The position numbers and the translations under genes are program-made. Below, in pieces: positions 21,347 to 32,620 of a DNA stretch of 64,000 nt. The DNA is from Ambrosia x helenae (lineage: Eukaryota; Streptophyta; Magnoliopsida; Asterales; Asteraceae), in assembly GCA_030844895.1 (NCBI GenBank), contig CM061227.1, positions 109,732,238 through 109,796,237 of the forward strand. Reading direction: 5' to 3'. Below the pieces are notes generated by a model. It was not told the DNA's origin. It did no database searches and saw only the letters and a program-made list of their open reading frames with translations. Within the stretch, counting starts at the first letter, position 1. Each line of letters opens with the position of its first letter.

Positions 21347-23965
21347 GCAAGGCCTCCTAGGTGCCTGAAATAAAAGCACATGAACTGTATAACAGAAACG
21401 AATTGTGTAACTAACTGCATAACTGATACAACTGAAAAACTAACTAAACCACATAACTGAGACTAATTGCTCTAACAAGTTGAGTTGAAGACCCTCAATG
21501 AACAACAACATTGTTCTGGCTTCAAGAAAGACAAACTACACTGGATTTGATAATCACAAAACGAGAACAAGCAGCAGCCGCCAGGTTATGTTTGTTTGTC
21601 GGTTAAATTTCATAATGTGTGATTCTGATGATATCTTCAGGAGTTCAGGGTCGGATCGTGGGCGAGTCTTGTTTCTCAGCCTCAAAACTTGATAACTCTT
21701 GTTATAAAACCCTCTATACTTGGTAGCCACTAGCCATTCCATTCCGTCCACATGCCCCTTGTAAATTATAGAAAAATACATACGAATGCTGGCTTCTTCC
21801 CTCTGGTCTCCCCACTCTATGTGTCGTGCTTTCAAATTTCTTATTAGTTATTACTCGTTACCTGCAAAATATACCAAACTTGTTACTGGTTTTAGTTCCA
21901 GGCAGGTACCGCATTGTTACCATGAAATCCTAGCTTCGATCGCTGTTGTATTCCTTGAGAAAAATTGGAGGGAGACCTAAGCACTATTGATTATGCCCTC
22001 TAATATTTCCCCTGTTTTCACAAAGTATTTGAACATATCTTCCAATGTTTTCCTGAAAATTTATTAAAGAACAGGTTTCAATATGATATATAGACTCATA
22101 GTTGTATCTTCAAACATATGTCAAAAGAATTATGTTCTAATATGCCTTCCAAAAAAGAGTTCTTATATGATCTGGTGTCTTAAAACACATATGGTTTGCT
22201 TACCTTTTAATTGTCAAAAGCCTGACCCGTTGTTCCAGGTTGAAACGAATTATGGGTATGGTAACAAGGTTAAAATCTGGCGTATGGCATTACCCGGGTC
22301 GGGGGCATGGAACCAAATTTTGGATAGAAAGTGATTGGGATTTTTCTGTTCTGCTTATAGATCTTTTTTTTTTCATTTTTTTTTTCATTTTCTTTTGGTT
22401 TTAACATGTTTGGGTTGTGTATTGCCGAGTTGGAACCGGTTTCAAGTCATAGGGTATGGCACCCTATATCTAGAAGGTAGGGTCGGCATGGAACCGGGTT
22501 TTCTAATATCCGGTTTAGGGGTTTTTTTGGTAGAGATTACAATTGGTTTTTATGCACACCTCTAATTAAAACAACTAACATTTCACTGACATTTTAGAAA
22601 GCTAGTTCAACAACGTAACAACAAACATATTGTTTAATTGGGAAACACATTTGCTTTGGCCTTAGGGTGCGTGACACCTTAATAAAATCACACATCATTT
22701 CATTCAGTGTAGGGATACTCAAGCATAAGACAGTCTACCTTGCACCTGAAGCCATCCGGTGGAAGACACGTCCTAGGCATCACGCCTCATGCCGCCAAAA
22801 AAACAAAAGGCGGTCCACCTAAAATATTAATAACGTTTGTATTAGTTTGTTGGCCCAATCAAACTGCTCCAAATAGAGGGGACGCCAAAGGGCTTGGCTC
22901 CACACCGGCCGGACTAAGTGATAAAATGCTAATAGTTTTACATAAATCTGCCATGAACTTTATGTTAGCTTTCATTTAATAATTTATAAAACAATGATAA
23001 TTTAAGAGGTATACTTGTCTACATGATAGTCAAGGTTTTTAAATAATGTTATAGATTTACAATTACTTTATATCAATTTAGGGAGGTGGGGGCGCGGGTA
23101 TCACGATCTTGGAGAGTTTTATGATGTAAAGGGGAGTGAGGTGACGCGATTTGAAGGGTTCAACATTTCTAGGAGCGGCTAACCCACCTTTGATCAACCT
23201 CAGATGTAGGGTTTAGCACGTAGGCGTATTCAGTCGGATTTTTTACTTATAGTTGAACATATCTCGTTTGTACTTGCCATGTGGTGATTATAAACAATTT
23301 ATGCATTGTTTTGAGTTTTAAAGAGGTTTCAAAGTCAGATTTTTCTTAATTTCATTTATAGAGTTTTGATTAGGAGACCAGCCTTGTGTCTATGAAATCT
23401 TATAACAATAGTGCTTTATGTCTATTTAACCTTCTAAATTGGTAAAGCAACCTTTCGGTTATACGCTCAACTTCTAAACATGACCATCTGCGTAGCTACC
23501 TTAACAAGAAACCAAAGGCCGTACCGTTCATTGGTTAAAGGTGCTAATCAAAACTCGAGCTCATATTCTCGTTGCTCACACACTTCATGAATAAGAAGCA
23601 TGGCATAACTTCCGCAGAAATGGGGATAAGATAAGATTTGTGTAATTAACTATCGTTCGCCACATTACTGTCAGCAACACACTACTTAACAATCAAGGAC
23701 TTAACCCCAAGACTGTCATGCCGGAACGCTAAAAATGAGAAACAGCCACATAAACTTTAAATAATCAACCCAAGACTGCTTTCTTTTTAAAGTCATTTTA
23801 AACCTAAAACACTCCAAAATTTGCAGTTCGGGTACATACTTAGAAAAAAACTAAAGGAAAGACACTTAACTAACTATAAACCAATGAACCGATCCTTTTA
23901 GTGATAGCCGACATACCCTTAAAGCTGATACCTTCTGCTAATTTTTGGAACCACTTTACATGAAC
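21347..23965. other. Intergenic DNA between the two host genes
   Basis: It includes the 3' flank of the NRP-like gene, a degenerate GGTACCGG/GGAACCGG-type tract at 22240-22520 and short frames without recognisable motifs. I see no further gene. Confidence 0.5.
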
Positions 23966-26224
23966 TCATTCATCCTCTTGTTCATCTTCTTCTTCGTCGG
24001 ATTCTTCTGTGCCATTCTCCTGTGGAAATCTAAATGTTAGATCCGTAATTCAAAAAAAAAGAATGAAAGTCTTCAACAACAAAAAGATGGAATCTTGTGG
24101 ATGAAAATGAGTAAATACCAACCTATTTGTTTGACGATTGTAATGGAAATGGATATATCGTATTTAATTAACATGGAAACTTTATAAACGCGAGACTTTT
24201 GCAAATTTCATAAAAAAAAACAAGTTAAAATTAACAACTTTCAACTCAAATACCGAGCATTATTACCTCTTCATCACCTTCAAACTCCTCCTCGTCAGCA
24301 TCCTTCAACGTGCAACAAAAACATTAGTTGAAGAAAAGACACAACCAAAAGAAAATGAATATCAGATGTAAGAATAAAAATTACATTGTTGAAATATGTT
24401 AAAGGATTAGTCCATAAGTCCTCCTTGATTATCTCAGCAACCTGCAAAACAATATTCATCATTATTATAACTTTAAAAAGATTTTAAACATAAACAAGTG
24501 TGAATCATTTGACTCTTGTGTCTAATTCAAAGTGACCATACCTCATCATGAATTTCCTCCATGTCTTCTTTTTGTTGGGTCTCACTGAACCAGCCAAAAA
24601 AACTGCAAAAGAATATTAATTTAAAAGGAGAAATTATTACTCAAATGTAACAGGATAATACTAAATTAATGGAAAATATTATTAAAGATTTGAGGGAAGA
24701 ACCTGTCCTCTTCATGGGGCCTCTTATTTCCATTTTTCTCATGTGCAACTCCATTGGGAACACCCTACAAAAGAAAGAAACAGAATTACCCAAAAGAGCG
24801 TTCGAGAAATTAAAGTATTGATGATAAATGTATAAATATATATATGGTTTACCATCCCCTCTTTCCACTTGATAGGTGTGCAAGTAATTTTGGTGGTTCC
24901 TTCATCAAGGAAGGTAAAAGTCTTGGTGAGTTTTGTGTCCTCAAAATACGGGTTCGGACTGAAGTTCTGAAGAAAGGAAGCAAAATATCAAATTAATAAA
25001 TAAACGCGAATCAAAAGATCAACTAACACATTAAAAAAAAATTACTCACGAAGGAGATCGAATAACCAGACTTCATATCTTTAAAATCTTCAACTTCAAT
25101 AGAGGTTAAATGCTTAATGATCTAGTACATAAAACATGACAAGACGATCGTTTAACATATTTAAATTCAGGTACTGTAAATATTAAATAATCAGCCAAAT
25201 TATTAACCTAAGGCGTAACGGATTCACCTTTTGGTCTTCTTCATTGAGCAGATCAGAAAGAACAGGGTGACTCACAAACTGCAAGAACAAATATAGATCA
25301 GACTCGAAACATAATAAGATCAATTCCACAACAGATCATAGCAAATTACTCACAGCAGTCATCCAGAAATCCGGAATAGACTTGATGATATCACTCCTTT
25401 TATCGTAAACCGGCTTCCTAACCTCGTTATACTTCTGCTCCACTTCCAACACTTCATCACTTGCCTTCTCATTGATCTGGTGCCACACAAACAATACAAG
25501 TACAGAAATTGCATACCGATTCACCCATCAAAGAACAACTAATAACTTTCACCTTGACCCAATTCACAAGACTCAAAGATAGACCAAAAACCGATAAATT
25601 GTATGCACAAAAGTGATTATAAAAAAACACAACTTACAATCAAATTTGAGTAAAAATGTTACAAATTTCTGCTAAAAGATGAGAATTTGTTTGAACAAAA
25701 ACAATTATAAAGTGTCTTTAACCAATCCTTGATAATTGTCAAGAAAATATTGACATGAATATCGTTCGAATCCGGTACCTTTAAAACAGAATTTATATTG
25801 TAAATTCATAAAAACAGCTAGAAGCTTGCATACACAAAATTGATAATAATAAACAAATTTCAGTACATATGTAACAAATTGATTATAAAAACACAACAAA
25901 AAGCACAACTTACAATCAAACTCGAGTACAAATGTAACAAAATTTGCTAGAAAGTCAAAATCTTTACACACAAAAAAGATTATAAAGAATCTTTAAGCAT
26001 TTCTTGATAATCAACAAGAAAATATTGACATGAATTTTTTGGTTAAAATATATATAAAGATTGAAAATTGATAAAGAGAAATAAAAAGGGTATACCTTTT
26101 CAAGCTCATCTTGGATCTCCTGCAACTTTTCGATGGTAAGAATAAGTTGGCCGTCGACTCCATCATCGTTTTCCTGGTCGTTTTTGTCTGCAACTTTGGG
26201 TTTCTTACCCTTATCGGCCACCAT
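23966..26224 (-). CDS. SET/NAP1-related histone chaperone (NRP-like)
   Basis: Ten exons on -: 26096-26224, 25354-25476, 25228-25278, 25050-25121, 24853-24966, 24703-24764, 24542-24602, 24385-24441, 24267-24302 and 23966-24019. All have GT-AG borders and join in phase to 252 aa, close to Arabidopsis NRP1 (about 256 aa). The N-terminus MVADKGKKPK leads into a long dimerisation helix (LTIEKLQEIQDELEK, then INEKASDEVLEVEQKYNEVR). The NAP earmuff domain follows, with PVYDKRSDIIKSIPDFWMTA, GYSISFNFSPNPYFEDTKLT, TFTFLDEGTTKITCTPIKW and FFGWFSETQ. An acidic tail (EESDEEEDEQEDE) binds histones. Such proteins bind H2A-H2B in nucleus and cytoplasm and act in nucleosome assembly, root growth and genome stability. 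Intron 1 is unusually long (619 bp) and holds a diverged internal duplication. A Helitron sits just upstream. Confidence 0.94.
25620..26040. repeat. Diverged direct duplication in NRP-like intron 1
   Basis: A block of about 140 bp starting CACAACTTACAATCAAA (25630) recurs at 25909. Both copies end with TCAAGAAAATATTGACATGAAT or the variant with CAACAAGAAAA. The copies are about 80 percent alike by eye and about 280 bp apart. Confidence 0.7.
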
Positions 26225-26305
26225 TGTAAGACGCTAAAGTGATGTGAAGAAAGTAAACCCACAACTGGTTATAGTTGGGGAAGGTAGGCAATGGGTTTGG
26301 GTTGT

Positions 26306-26348
26306 TTAGGGTTTGGGGAGTGTGATGAAAACAAAAGTATTAGGGTTT
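26306..26348 (-). promoter_or_regulatory. Two telo-box motifs upstream of the NRP-like gene
   Basis: On -, AAACCCTAA occurs at 26306-26314 and 26340-26348, 82-124 bp before the ATG. Telo boxes near the transcription start are typical of plant genes expressed in dividing cells (histone, ribosomal and replication genes), which suits a histone chaperone. Their function here is inferred. Confidence 0.55.
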
Positions 26349-26389
26349 TGTCGGCAATAACACCAAAATAGAGATATGGATAATTATTA

Positions 26390-26943
26390 TCTATATATAT
26401 AAAGAAAACGTATATGCTGACGTGGCGTGCAATGGAGGCCTCAACCTTCTCTTGAGAGTGTCACGTGGCATCATAATAGAGAGTTTTTGGTGTTTTTGAA
26501 TTGTTTCCTTTTTTAATCAAATTGAGTTATTTTAGAAAAAAAGAATTTAAAAATAAATTTAAAATTTTCTCTCTCATATTTTCTCCCATAATTTTTAAAC
26601 GTTTATATCTTTTATATACGGGATTTTTTAAAGAAAAAAATTACACCAAATTAACGATTGTTTTATTATCTTTCCAACGAGTACCCTAGTGCTATATAAA
26701 AAACGGAGAAAAAATCGATTATTTTTTGTGGGTTTCGTTCATACAGAAAAAAAAACACACAAAGTGTTCATGTTATCACGTAAAATTAGATTTTGTGGGG
26801 AATATGAGTTATTACCGATTAGAATACTATGAACATGCAATGATTGAGAGATTTTGTGATTAGTTAACTTGAGCCATTTGCAATAGGTTATCACGTAAAA
26901 TTAGATTTTTCAACCCCGGAACCCTTCCGGGGTAATCAGCTAG
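26390..26943 (+). mobile_element. Small complete Helitron upstream of the NRP-like gene
   Basis: It starts TCTATATATATAAAG after an A (26389). It ends with a hairpin (CCCCGGA...TCCGGGG), then TAATCAG and CTAG at 26940-26943, followed by T. This is the standard A|TC...CTAG|T Helitron layout without target duplication. It is 554 bp and non-coding. TTATCACGTAAAATTAGATTTT occurs twice inside (about 26773 and 26887). Its 5' end lies 165 bp upstream of the NRP-like ATG, so it forms part of that promoter region. Confidence 0.88.
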
Positions 26944-27018
26944 TTATTATTATAAAATTTTATTATGACAAAAAATTAATCTTTTAGTGGAATCATCCGA
27001 TCATATCCATCGTTACTA

Positions 27019-27152
27019 ACCCACAACCTTTTGATCTAGTGGTATGGTGTCCCCCTTATAAATATAAGACTGTGAGTTCAAATCCTTGCAAATGCAAAGT
27101 GAGGTGGAATAAAGGTATAATAAAAATTTACCGTTCAAAATATATATATATA
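27019..27152 (+). repeat. tRNA-derived SINE
   Basis: A box-A-like TCTAGTGGTATGG (about 27035) and a box-B-like GAGTTCAAATCC (27073-27084) are spaced as in RNA polymerase III promoters. The copy is flanked by ATATCCATCGTTACTA and TATCCATCATCACTA, a target duplication of about 15 bp with two mismatches. No tRNA cloverleaf is preserved. Confidence 0.65.
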
Positions 27153-27769
27153 TATATCCATCATCACTAGGTAAAAAATAAAAAGAGATTATCTTGAATT
27201 CAGGAGCGCACTCGCAGATTTATCAGCGGAATCACCCGATCATATCCATCATCACTAGGTAATAATGTTTATACACTGATTCAGGAGGAAATCAAATAAA
27301 TCTAGGAAAAGACCCCCTTGTGAAAATCGAACACAGGACCAGATTGACCCTATGTCTTATCCCACCCTCAATATGCCATAGGCTATAATGCCACGGACTG
27401 ATTAATGATTCGATTATTTTTGTGAAAATGGTAACACTCTGTAATGAGATTTTCCTTGTTTATTTTTGGAAGAATCTTTGTAATGAGGTCGGGGTGTTAT
27501 CCGATTTGGTCAATGGTAAGTCACTACTCCCAAGGTAGCACCATTGTCGATGCCAGCGGTAGTGGAGGCGAGTAAGGTACACGGGTCTTTGGAAACGGTC
27601 GATCACGTTCAACTTTAATCCCCTCCTCCCCATCAACTGTTAGTTTGCCATATATATACCAATTTAACTATCTTTATTTAAATGATTTCATTATCTTAAT
27701 TTAAACCACACCATCTTTTATTCAAACCATATATACTATTTCATTCAGTTTCATCACATATTTGTTTCT

Positions 27770-27960
27770 TAAAGATTCATATAAGCCTATACATGACTTA
27801 TACTACATTCATAGGCTTATATGTACTATACGATACGATAGTATACTATCAACATCTATATTATAAGTATAGGCCTATACGTGGTCTATACTACACTTAT
27901 AGGCTTATATGAGGCATATAGGTGACCTATGCTACACTCAGAGACTTATATTGTAAAAAA
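27770..27960. repeat. Degenerate inverted/direct repeats of ATAGGCTTATATG
   Basis: ATAAGCCTATAC and its inverse ATAGGCTTATATG alternate at least five times at intervals of about 50 bp, together with TACTACACTTATAGG variants. Confidence 0.6.
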
Positions 27961-28289
27961 ATGTTTGTAGAAACAAAAACTAGACACACACGTCCATATA
28001 GACTTATTATAAATATTTTTTTATAAAAAAAAAATTAGAACTAAACGTCACACTTACATGCCCCCATAAATACTGTAAGAGATGTGTGAATGCCAACACA
28101 TATGAGCAAAGAAATGATTTGTAACAAGAAGTTTGTGTATATTTAAATAAAACTTAAATTATGTTCTATGCTACATTTAGTTATGATATGCTTACTTAAT
28201 GTGTTTATGCAATTTCAAAATGTGACGTGTACTAAGTGGAATACGATAACATTTTGCTAAATTTATTAAACTAGTTGAACTACAGATAA

Positions 28290-28620
28290 TAAAGTACTTC
28301 ACGGCGGTGTATTAGAAACTCACGAAAAAGTTATGTCTTTATAAAAATGAGCATTAGGAAAAAGGAAAATGTGGTTAAAAAAAGAAATAAAAATATGTCG
28401 TAATTGACCCGACTCGGTTATCAGTTATGAAAAAAATTACATTGAAACATAGACAACACATTAAGAGAAACTCAAGAATCATGAAAAAGTTATGCCCTTG
28501 TAAAAATGAGCGTTAGGATACATGATAAAGTATTTGAAAAAAAAGAAGTAAAAAAAGATGGTATATATGACCCGAATTGATTATAAATATAATTTGTATC
28601 GAAATGTAGACGGACTCGGT
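28290..28620 (+). repeat. Tandem duplication, unit about 165 bp
   Basis: Two diverged copies share AGAAACTCA.GAA...AAAAGTTATG, TAAAAATGAGC.TTAGGA and TGACCCGA.T.G.TTAT in the same order, followed by ATGTAGAC/CATAGAC-like ends. Confidence 0.65.
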
Positions 28621-29481
28621 AAAATATTTTAAAAAAACAGGGATAAAATTAGCACATTGCTAACATATATTTAGACCATACGAAAAAATAAGATTTGTTT
28701 TAAAACGAAATTTGTGTATAATTAACTATAAATATTGTGATAACAAATTAACTTAACTTAAAAAACTTGTGAACTGCTTGCATGCAAAGAAATAGCTGGC
28801 CAACTCCTAAGAGAAAAGATTCGAACTTAAGATTTAAGGCTTAAGCAAGAAATCATCGACCACTCAAACATTTTTTTTTACTAGTGGGTTACCCGCGCTC
28901 CGCGGCGAGGCGACTCGATTTTCCTCAACTTTGATTCCGGGAACCATGTTCTGTTCAAGCAAGCAGACGACCATTTTCTTTCCCTGTAGTTGACCGAAAT
29001 AGAGTTTCCTCAAAGAGGATGGAACCAGAAATGTATTGACTCAACCTGGGCGTGGTTAATAGAAATTGTCTGTAAGCATGTAAGTTGGCGTCAATCTCGA
29101 GTTATTATTATCTCTAATTGGTCACTGGATAGGGAAGAATAAGTAGTCTTAAGCAAATAACTGCCAAACCGCCTCGTGTGCACCCCTATTACAATATATT
29201 AAATTCTATGTTCTAACAAAACCTTATCAATTTAGTCAAATTAATAACAACTTTGACCACAAAGTCAAGGAAAATATCTCTACTGTTTGAAGCACAAGAA
29301 CTGTATTGGAGATGTGCAGGGCTCGGAAACATGGAGATATGGAATTAATATTAGTAAATAGTAATTGAGTACACTGATAACTTCCTTAACCTCATCACAA
29401 AAACCATCTTTCAAAGTTGTCTAATAACCTTTGTCTTTATTTCTAATTAAACCAACAACACCACTTATAATGCGGCCTTAC

Positions 29482-29576
29482 TTGGACAAAAGACTTGTGA
29501 TGTTTAAGCTCTTTAAGAACTCTATTTCTTAACTGACCAATGGAAACTTTAGCATCATCATCATCTCTGTCATCCT
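29482..29576 (-). pseudogene. Exon-like fragment of an unrecognised gene in a Helitron
   Basis: On - a TATAG acceptor precedes, and a GTAAGG donor follows, a 95-nt open stretch encoding an acidic run (EDDRDDDDAKV) and SIGQLRNRVLKELK. I do not recognise the parent. The position inside a Helitron and the preserved splice borders suggest a captured exon. Confidence 0.4.
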
Positions 29577-29723
29577 CTATAAAAAAAACATAAAAATCAA
29601 ACACGGTTCAGTACGCTAACTGATATAAAATAAAAAAAATCCAACACAAATAAACAAATAAAATATGAAATTACTAAACCTGTGCATCCAATTTGAAACC
29701 ACAATAAAACTTCAGGATGTGTC

Positions 29724-29933
29724 CAGTGGCGAAGCTTGACCCGAAGGTTCGGGGGGTCGGAAGTCACCAGGGGTTCGGAAGTCACTGGTTTCGGGGGGTC
29801 GAAAACCAGTTTCGGGGAATCGAAACCCTATATTTTCAAAATTTTCTATACGGATACTATATAACCGGAACTTATGCGCGAAAATCCGGGGGGGTCGGCC
29901 GCCCCTCCCCGCCCCTACAAACCTTCGCTAGTG
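29724..29933. mobile_element. hAT MITE, TIR CAGTGGCGAAG
   Basis: GATGTGTC flanks it exactly (29716-29723 and 29934-29941). The ends CAGTGGCGAAG and inverted CACTAGCGAAG match at nine of eleven positions. It is 210 bp, GC-richer than its surroundings, and nested in the Helitron 28881-30537. Confidence 0.88.
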
Positions 29934-30634
29934 GATGTGTCATTTCAACCGTCGATTATTTAAACACAATTAAACAATGAAAAGTGTGACTTAATCAAGC
30001 CCCATAATCATGAAATATTACAATGAATCACTAAATCACCAAAATTACACGCCTGGGTTTATAGGATGGACGCCCAATTTGAATGTCGCGTAGGTGAATT
30101 CAAGAGATGTACAGGCTCAACTTGAGAGAACCGATTCAACCACTGTTACTTATAGAATGCGACTGAACCACCTGGGTTTACAGGATGGAAGCCCAACGAA
30201 TGTCCTTTGATCCTTAAATAACCCATCTACATAATTATTGGAATTAAATTCTAATTATTTTGCTCATCAATTTCATTGGTTACAGATAGTGCGCAAGTGA
30301 GGGTAACAAACGATGCTTAATTGCACAGTCCGTTACAAGAATGGAGAGTCAGTCACATAGCTTGATCATCACTGGAGTATATTAAAGAAGACTATTAATG
30401 AGCAGCGTCTTAAAAGAATATGATAAGACACGTCTTAATCCCATATGCATTACATACTTGTAAATTAGGTTTAGGGGATTGTTTTTATTTAAAATTACCT
30501 TTATGCCCACATGAGATATATTTATATATAGTATAGATTTTTCAAAATTTAACTATACTACAAAAAGGGGAAAATTAAAAGACGAAAGAGCTAAGACAAA
30601 AAAAGTATACTATTCACTCAAACTTAATAATTAA

Positions 30635-31117
30635 CTAGTGGAGGCGCGTGTTGCTGCGGGTATGTATTTTTATTCACATTTTAAATTATCAAAACTTTAT
30701 ACACCATGCTGTTATTTATCCAATACGATCCGTGCTTGATTTTTATTTGCAACATTTAGTTACACACATGAACCAAAAAGCCTTTAGCCTACTGGTTACA
30801 AAGTGTTAAATAAGGCTTAGCTTTTTCTTGTGGTGATAATTCAAATTCCATTGGTAACAAAAAGTTAATCCATTAAAAAAAAGTTACATGAATTAATCTA
30901 TTACTTGGTAATGGTTCTAGGTAACAAAAAGTTAATACATGAATTAAATGTATTGAATGGTGCAATTGATTTGTATTAGTGACTTGTACATAAAGGCATA
31001 GATAGAAGAAAATGGTAAAAGTTAGAGATTTATGCATGAGACCTTTTGTATGCCATCTTAAAATGATGGTGAAATTACCTTCTTACCCATCTCTCCTCCT
31101 TAATAAGGTAGTAGAGA
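30635..31117 (-). mobile_element. Non-autonomous Helitron, 483 bp
   Basis: On - it begins TCTCTACTACCTTATTAAGG after an A. It ends with CCCGCAGCAACACGCGCC and CCACTAG followed by T. It is non-coding. A decayed SINE-like segment (about 30775-30855, box-B-like AATTCAAATTCC) lies inside. It is only about 100 bp from the next Helitron (28881-30537), in the same orientation. Confidence 0.87.
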
Positions 31118-31562
31118 TATATAGTTAATTAGTTTTAGATTATGTAACATATTTGAATACAGTCAATTTTAATTTTGTGATCGTATATTATAACATTTTT
31201 TAGATTTAATATTTTTATAATTGATTGAATGTTTTTTTATTTAGTTCAGATTTAATTGTAAGTTTTCTTGCATTTTAATATAATTTAGTAGCTATTTGTT
31301 TATTTGTGTTTAATTTTTTAGTAATTCTGTTTTAATGTTTCTGTTTAATAGTTCAATTTATTTATTTGAGTTTTATTTTATATCAACTTGCGTTTATTTA
31401 TTTTTTTAATCTGATGATTTGATTTTTTTTATTGTTTTGGTAGATTATAATTTGCATCTTAATTTTAAATTTTTGTAGATATGTGCGAAAAAAGATGTTG
31501 TTGAAGAACCACATCAAATTTTTAATCCTGAGGTTTAAGGAATTCCCAAGCCGGAAGTTGGA

Positions 31563-31952
31563 ATGACTTTCAACAGTTTAGAACTTGCATACGAGTTTTA
31601 TAAAGAGTATGCAAAGAAGTCAGGTTTCTTTGTCAGGAAAAGTACTCAAAGTGTTGTTGGAAATATTATCATTCTCAAGTATTTTACATGTTACAAAGAG
31701 GGATTTAAGAGAGACAGTAGTGATGATTTAGTTGTTCATGGTGAAAGTTCTCAGGACAAGAAAAAGATCAAAAAGCCAAGGAAAAGACCGTATATTCGCA
31801 CGGGATGCAAAGCACAAATTTGTTGCGGTTCCGAGGATGGAAAGAAGTATAAGATTTATAAGTTTGTTGAATGCCACAATCATCCCTTTGTGTCACAGTA
31901 TGATATGCATTTGTTGGCAGCTAATAGTTTGCATCTCCTCCAAGGATGTTGA
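31563..31952 (+). pseudogene. FAR1-type DNA-binding domain fragment
   Basis: The 129-aa frame shows MTFNSLELAYEFYKEYAKKS, GFFVRKSTQ, then a basic patch (KKIKKPRKRPYIRTGCKAQI) and KFVECHNHPF with the conserved Cys and HxH residues of the WRKY-GCM1-like FAR1 zinc finger. FHY3/FAR1 proteins derive from MULE transposases and continue with a transposase-like core and a SWIM finger; neither follows here. The frame stops right after the domain. It is either a truncated transposon copy or a captured fragment; expression is unknown. Confidence 0.7.
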
Positions 31953-32143
31953 TGTGATGCAAGAGATTGCTGGTATTCTGAATCCGAGTTCACTCCGATG
32001 TCTTTTATTATATTCGTGGACGTACAATATCTGATAGTTTCAAAATACAATGAAGATGTTTAAAACAATTTGCGTCTAAAACATAACACTTGCGTTAGTT
32101 TTTAAACATTTTGCATTTAAAACAAATATCACTTGCGTTAGTT

Positions 32144-32620
32144 TTATAACAATTTGCGTATAAAACAAATAAAATTTGCGTTAGTTTTAAAATATGTACT
32201 CACATTCAATAATTCAATTGGTCCATTAGGTATGCCAAAAACCTCATGTACTGTTGATGATGTTATTTTGATACTATGATCGCCCATGTTTAGTATGCTT
32301 GTTTCATCATCGTAGTTTATTAACAACTAGTATCCCAATGTTGTAGCAGTTGACTCGTATTCCATTGATAGTATGCTTCCAAATCCCATTCTTATAACAT
32401 CAGTCTTCTGTGCATCCGTTAAGTATTGTATAGTTGCCATAAAATCAGCGGGAGAACATTTCATCTTAATTCTCTTGTGGCTATATTGCTCAAACTCTTT
32501 TGAGTTTACGGCTATATCATTTTTTAACTTCTTTATCGGTGTTTCAAAATCGTTGTCCGACGATTCATATTTTTTGTTTTTGATGCGTGTTAGACGATTG
32601 TTTTTATCTAACCTAGTCAT
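32144..32620 (-). pseudogene. PMD/Ulp-type transposon gene remnant
   Basis: One frame runs through a single stop at about 32327. It starts MTRLDKNNRLTRIKNKKYES, continues MKCSPADFMATIQYLTDAQK and VIRMGFGSIL, then, after the stop, INYDDETSILNMGDHSIKIT and VHEVFGIPNGP. The pattern C-SP..F...I..L...Q...V..MGFG-L and the G.PxGP end match the N-terminal domain of plant genes carried by Ulp1-protease-bearing MULEs (often annotated as aminotransferase-like plant mobile domain or Ulp1 family). It faces the FAR1 fragment. The stop and the missing protease part make it a pseudogene. Confidence 0.5.

Larger units (their letters stand above)
26944..28880. other. Intergenic DNA with SINE and local repeats
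   Basis: Apart from the SINE, the stretch repeats GGAATCAYCCGATCATATCC (26980 and 27229), has the ATAAGCCTATA region and the tandem duplication listed separately, and shows no gene. Confidence 0.5.
28881..30537 (-). mobile_element. Non-autonomous Helitron, 1.66 kb
   Basis: On - it begins TCTATACTATATATAAATA after an A (plus 30538 is T). It ends with a GC-rich hairpin (CCGCGGAGCGCGG), then GTAACCCACTAG with the flanking T (plus 28880 is A). Inside are at least one exon-like segment with splice borders (29482-29576) and a hAT MITE (29724-29933). No Rep/helicase frame is present. Confidence 0.85.
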
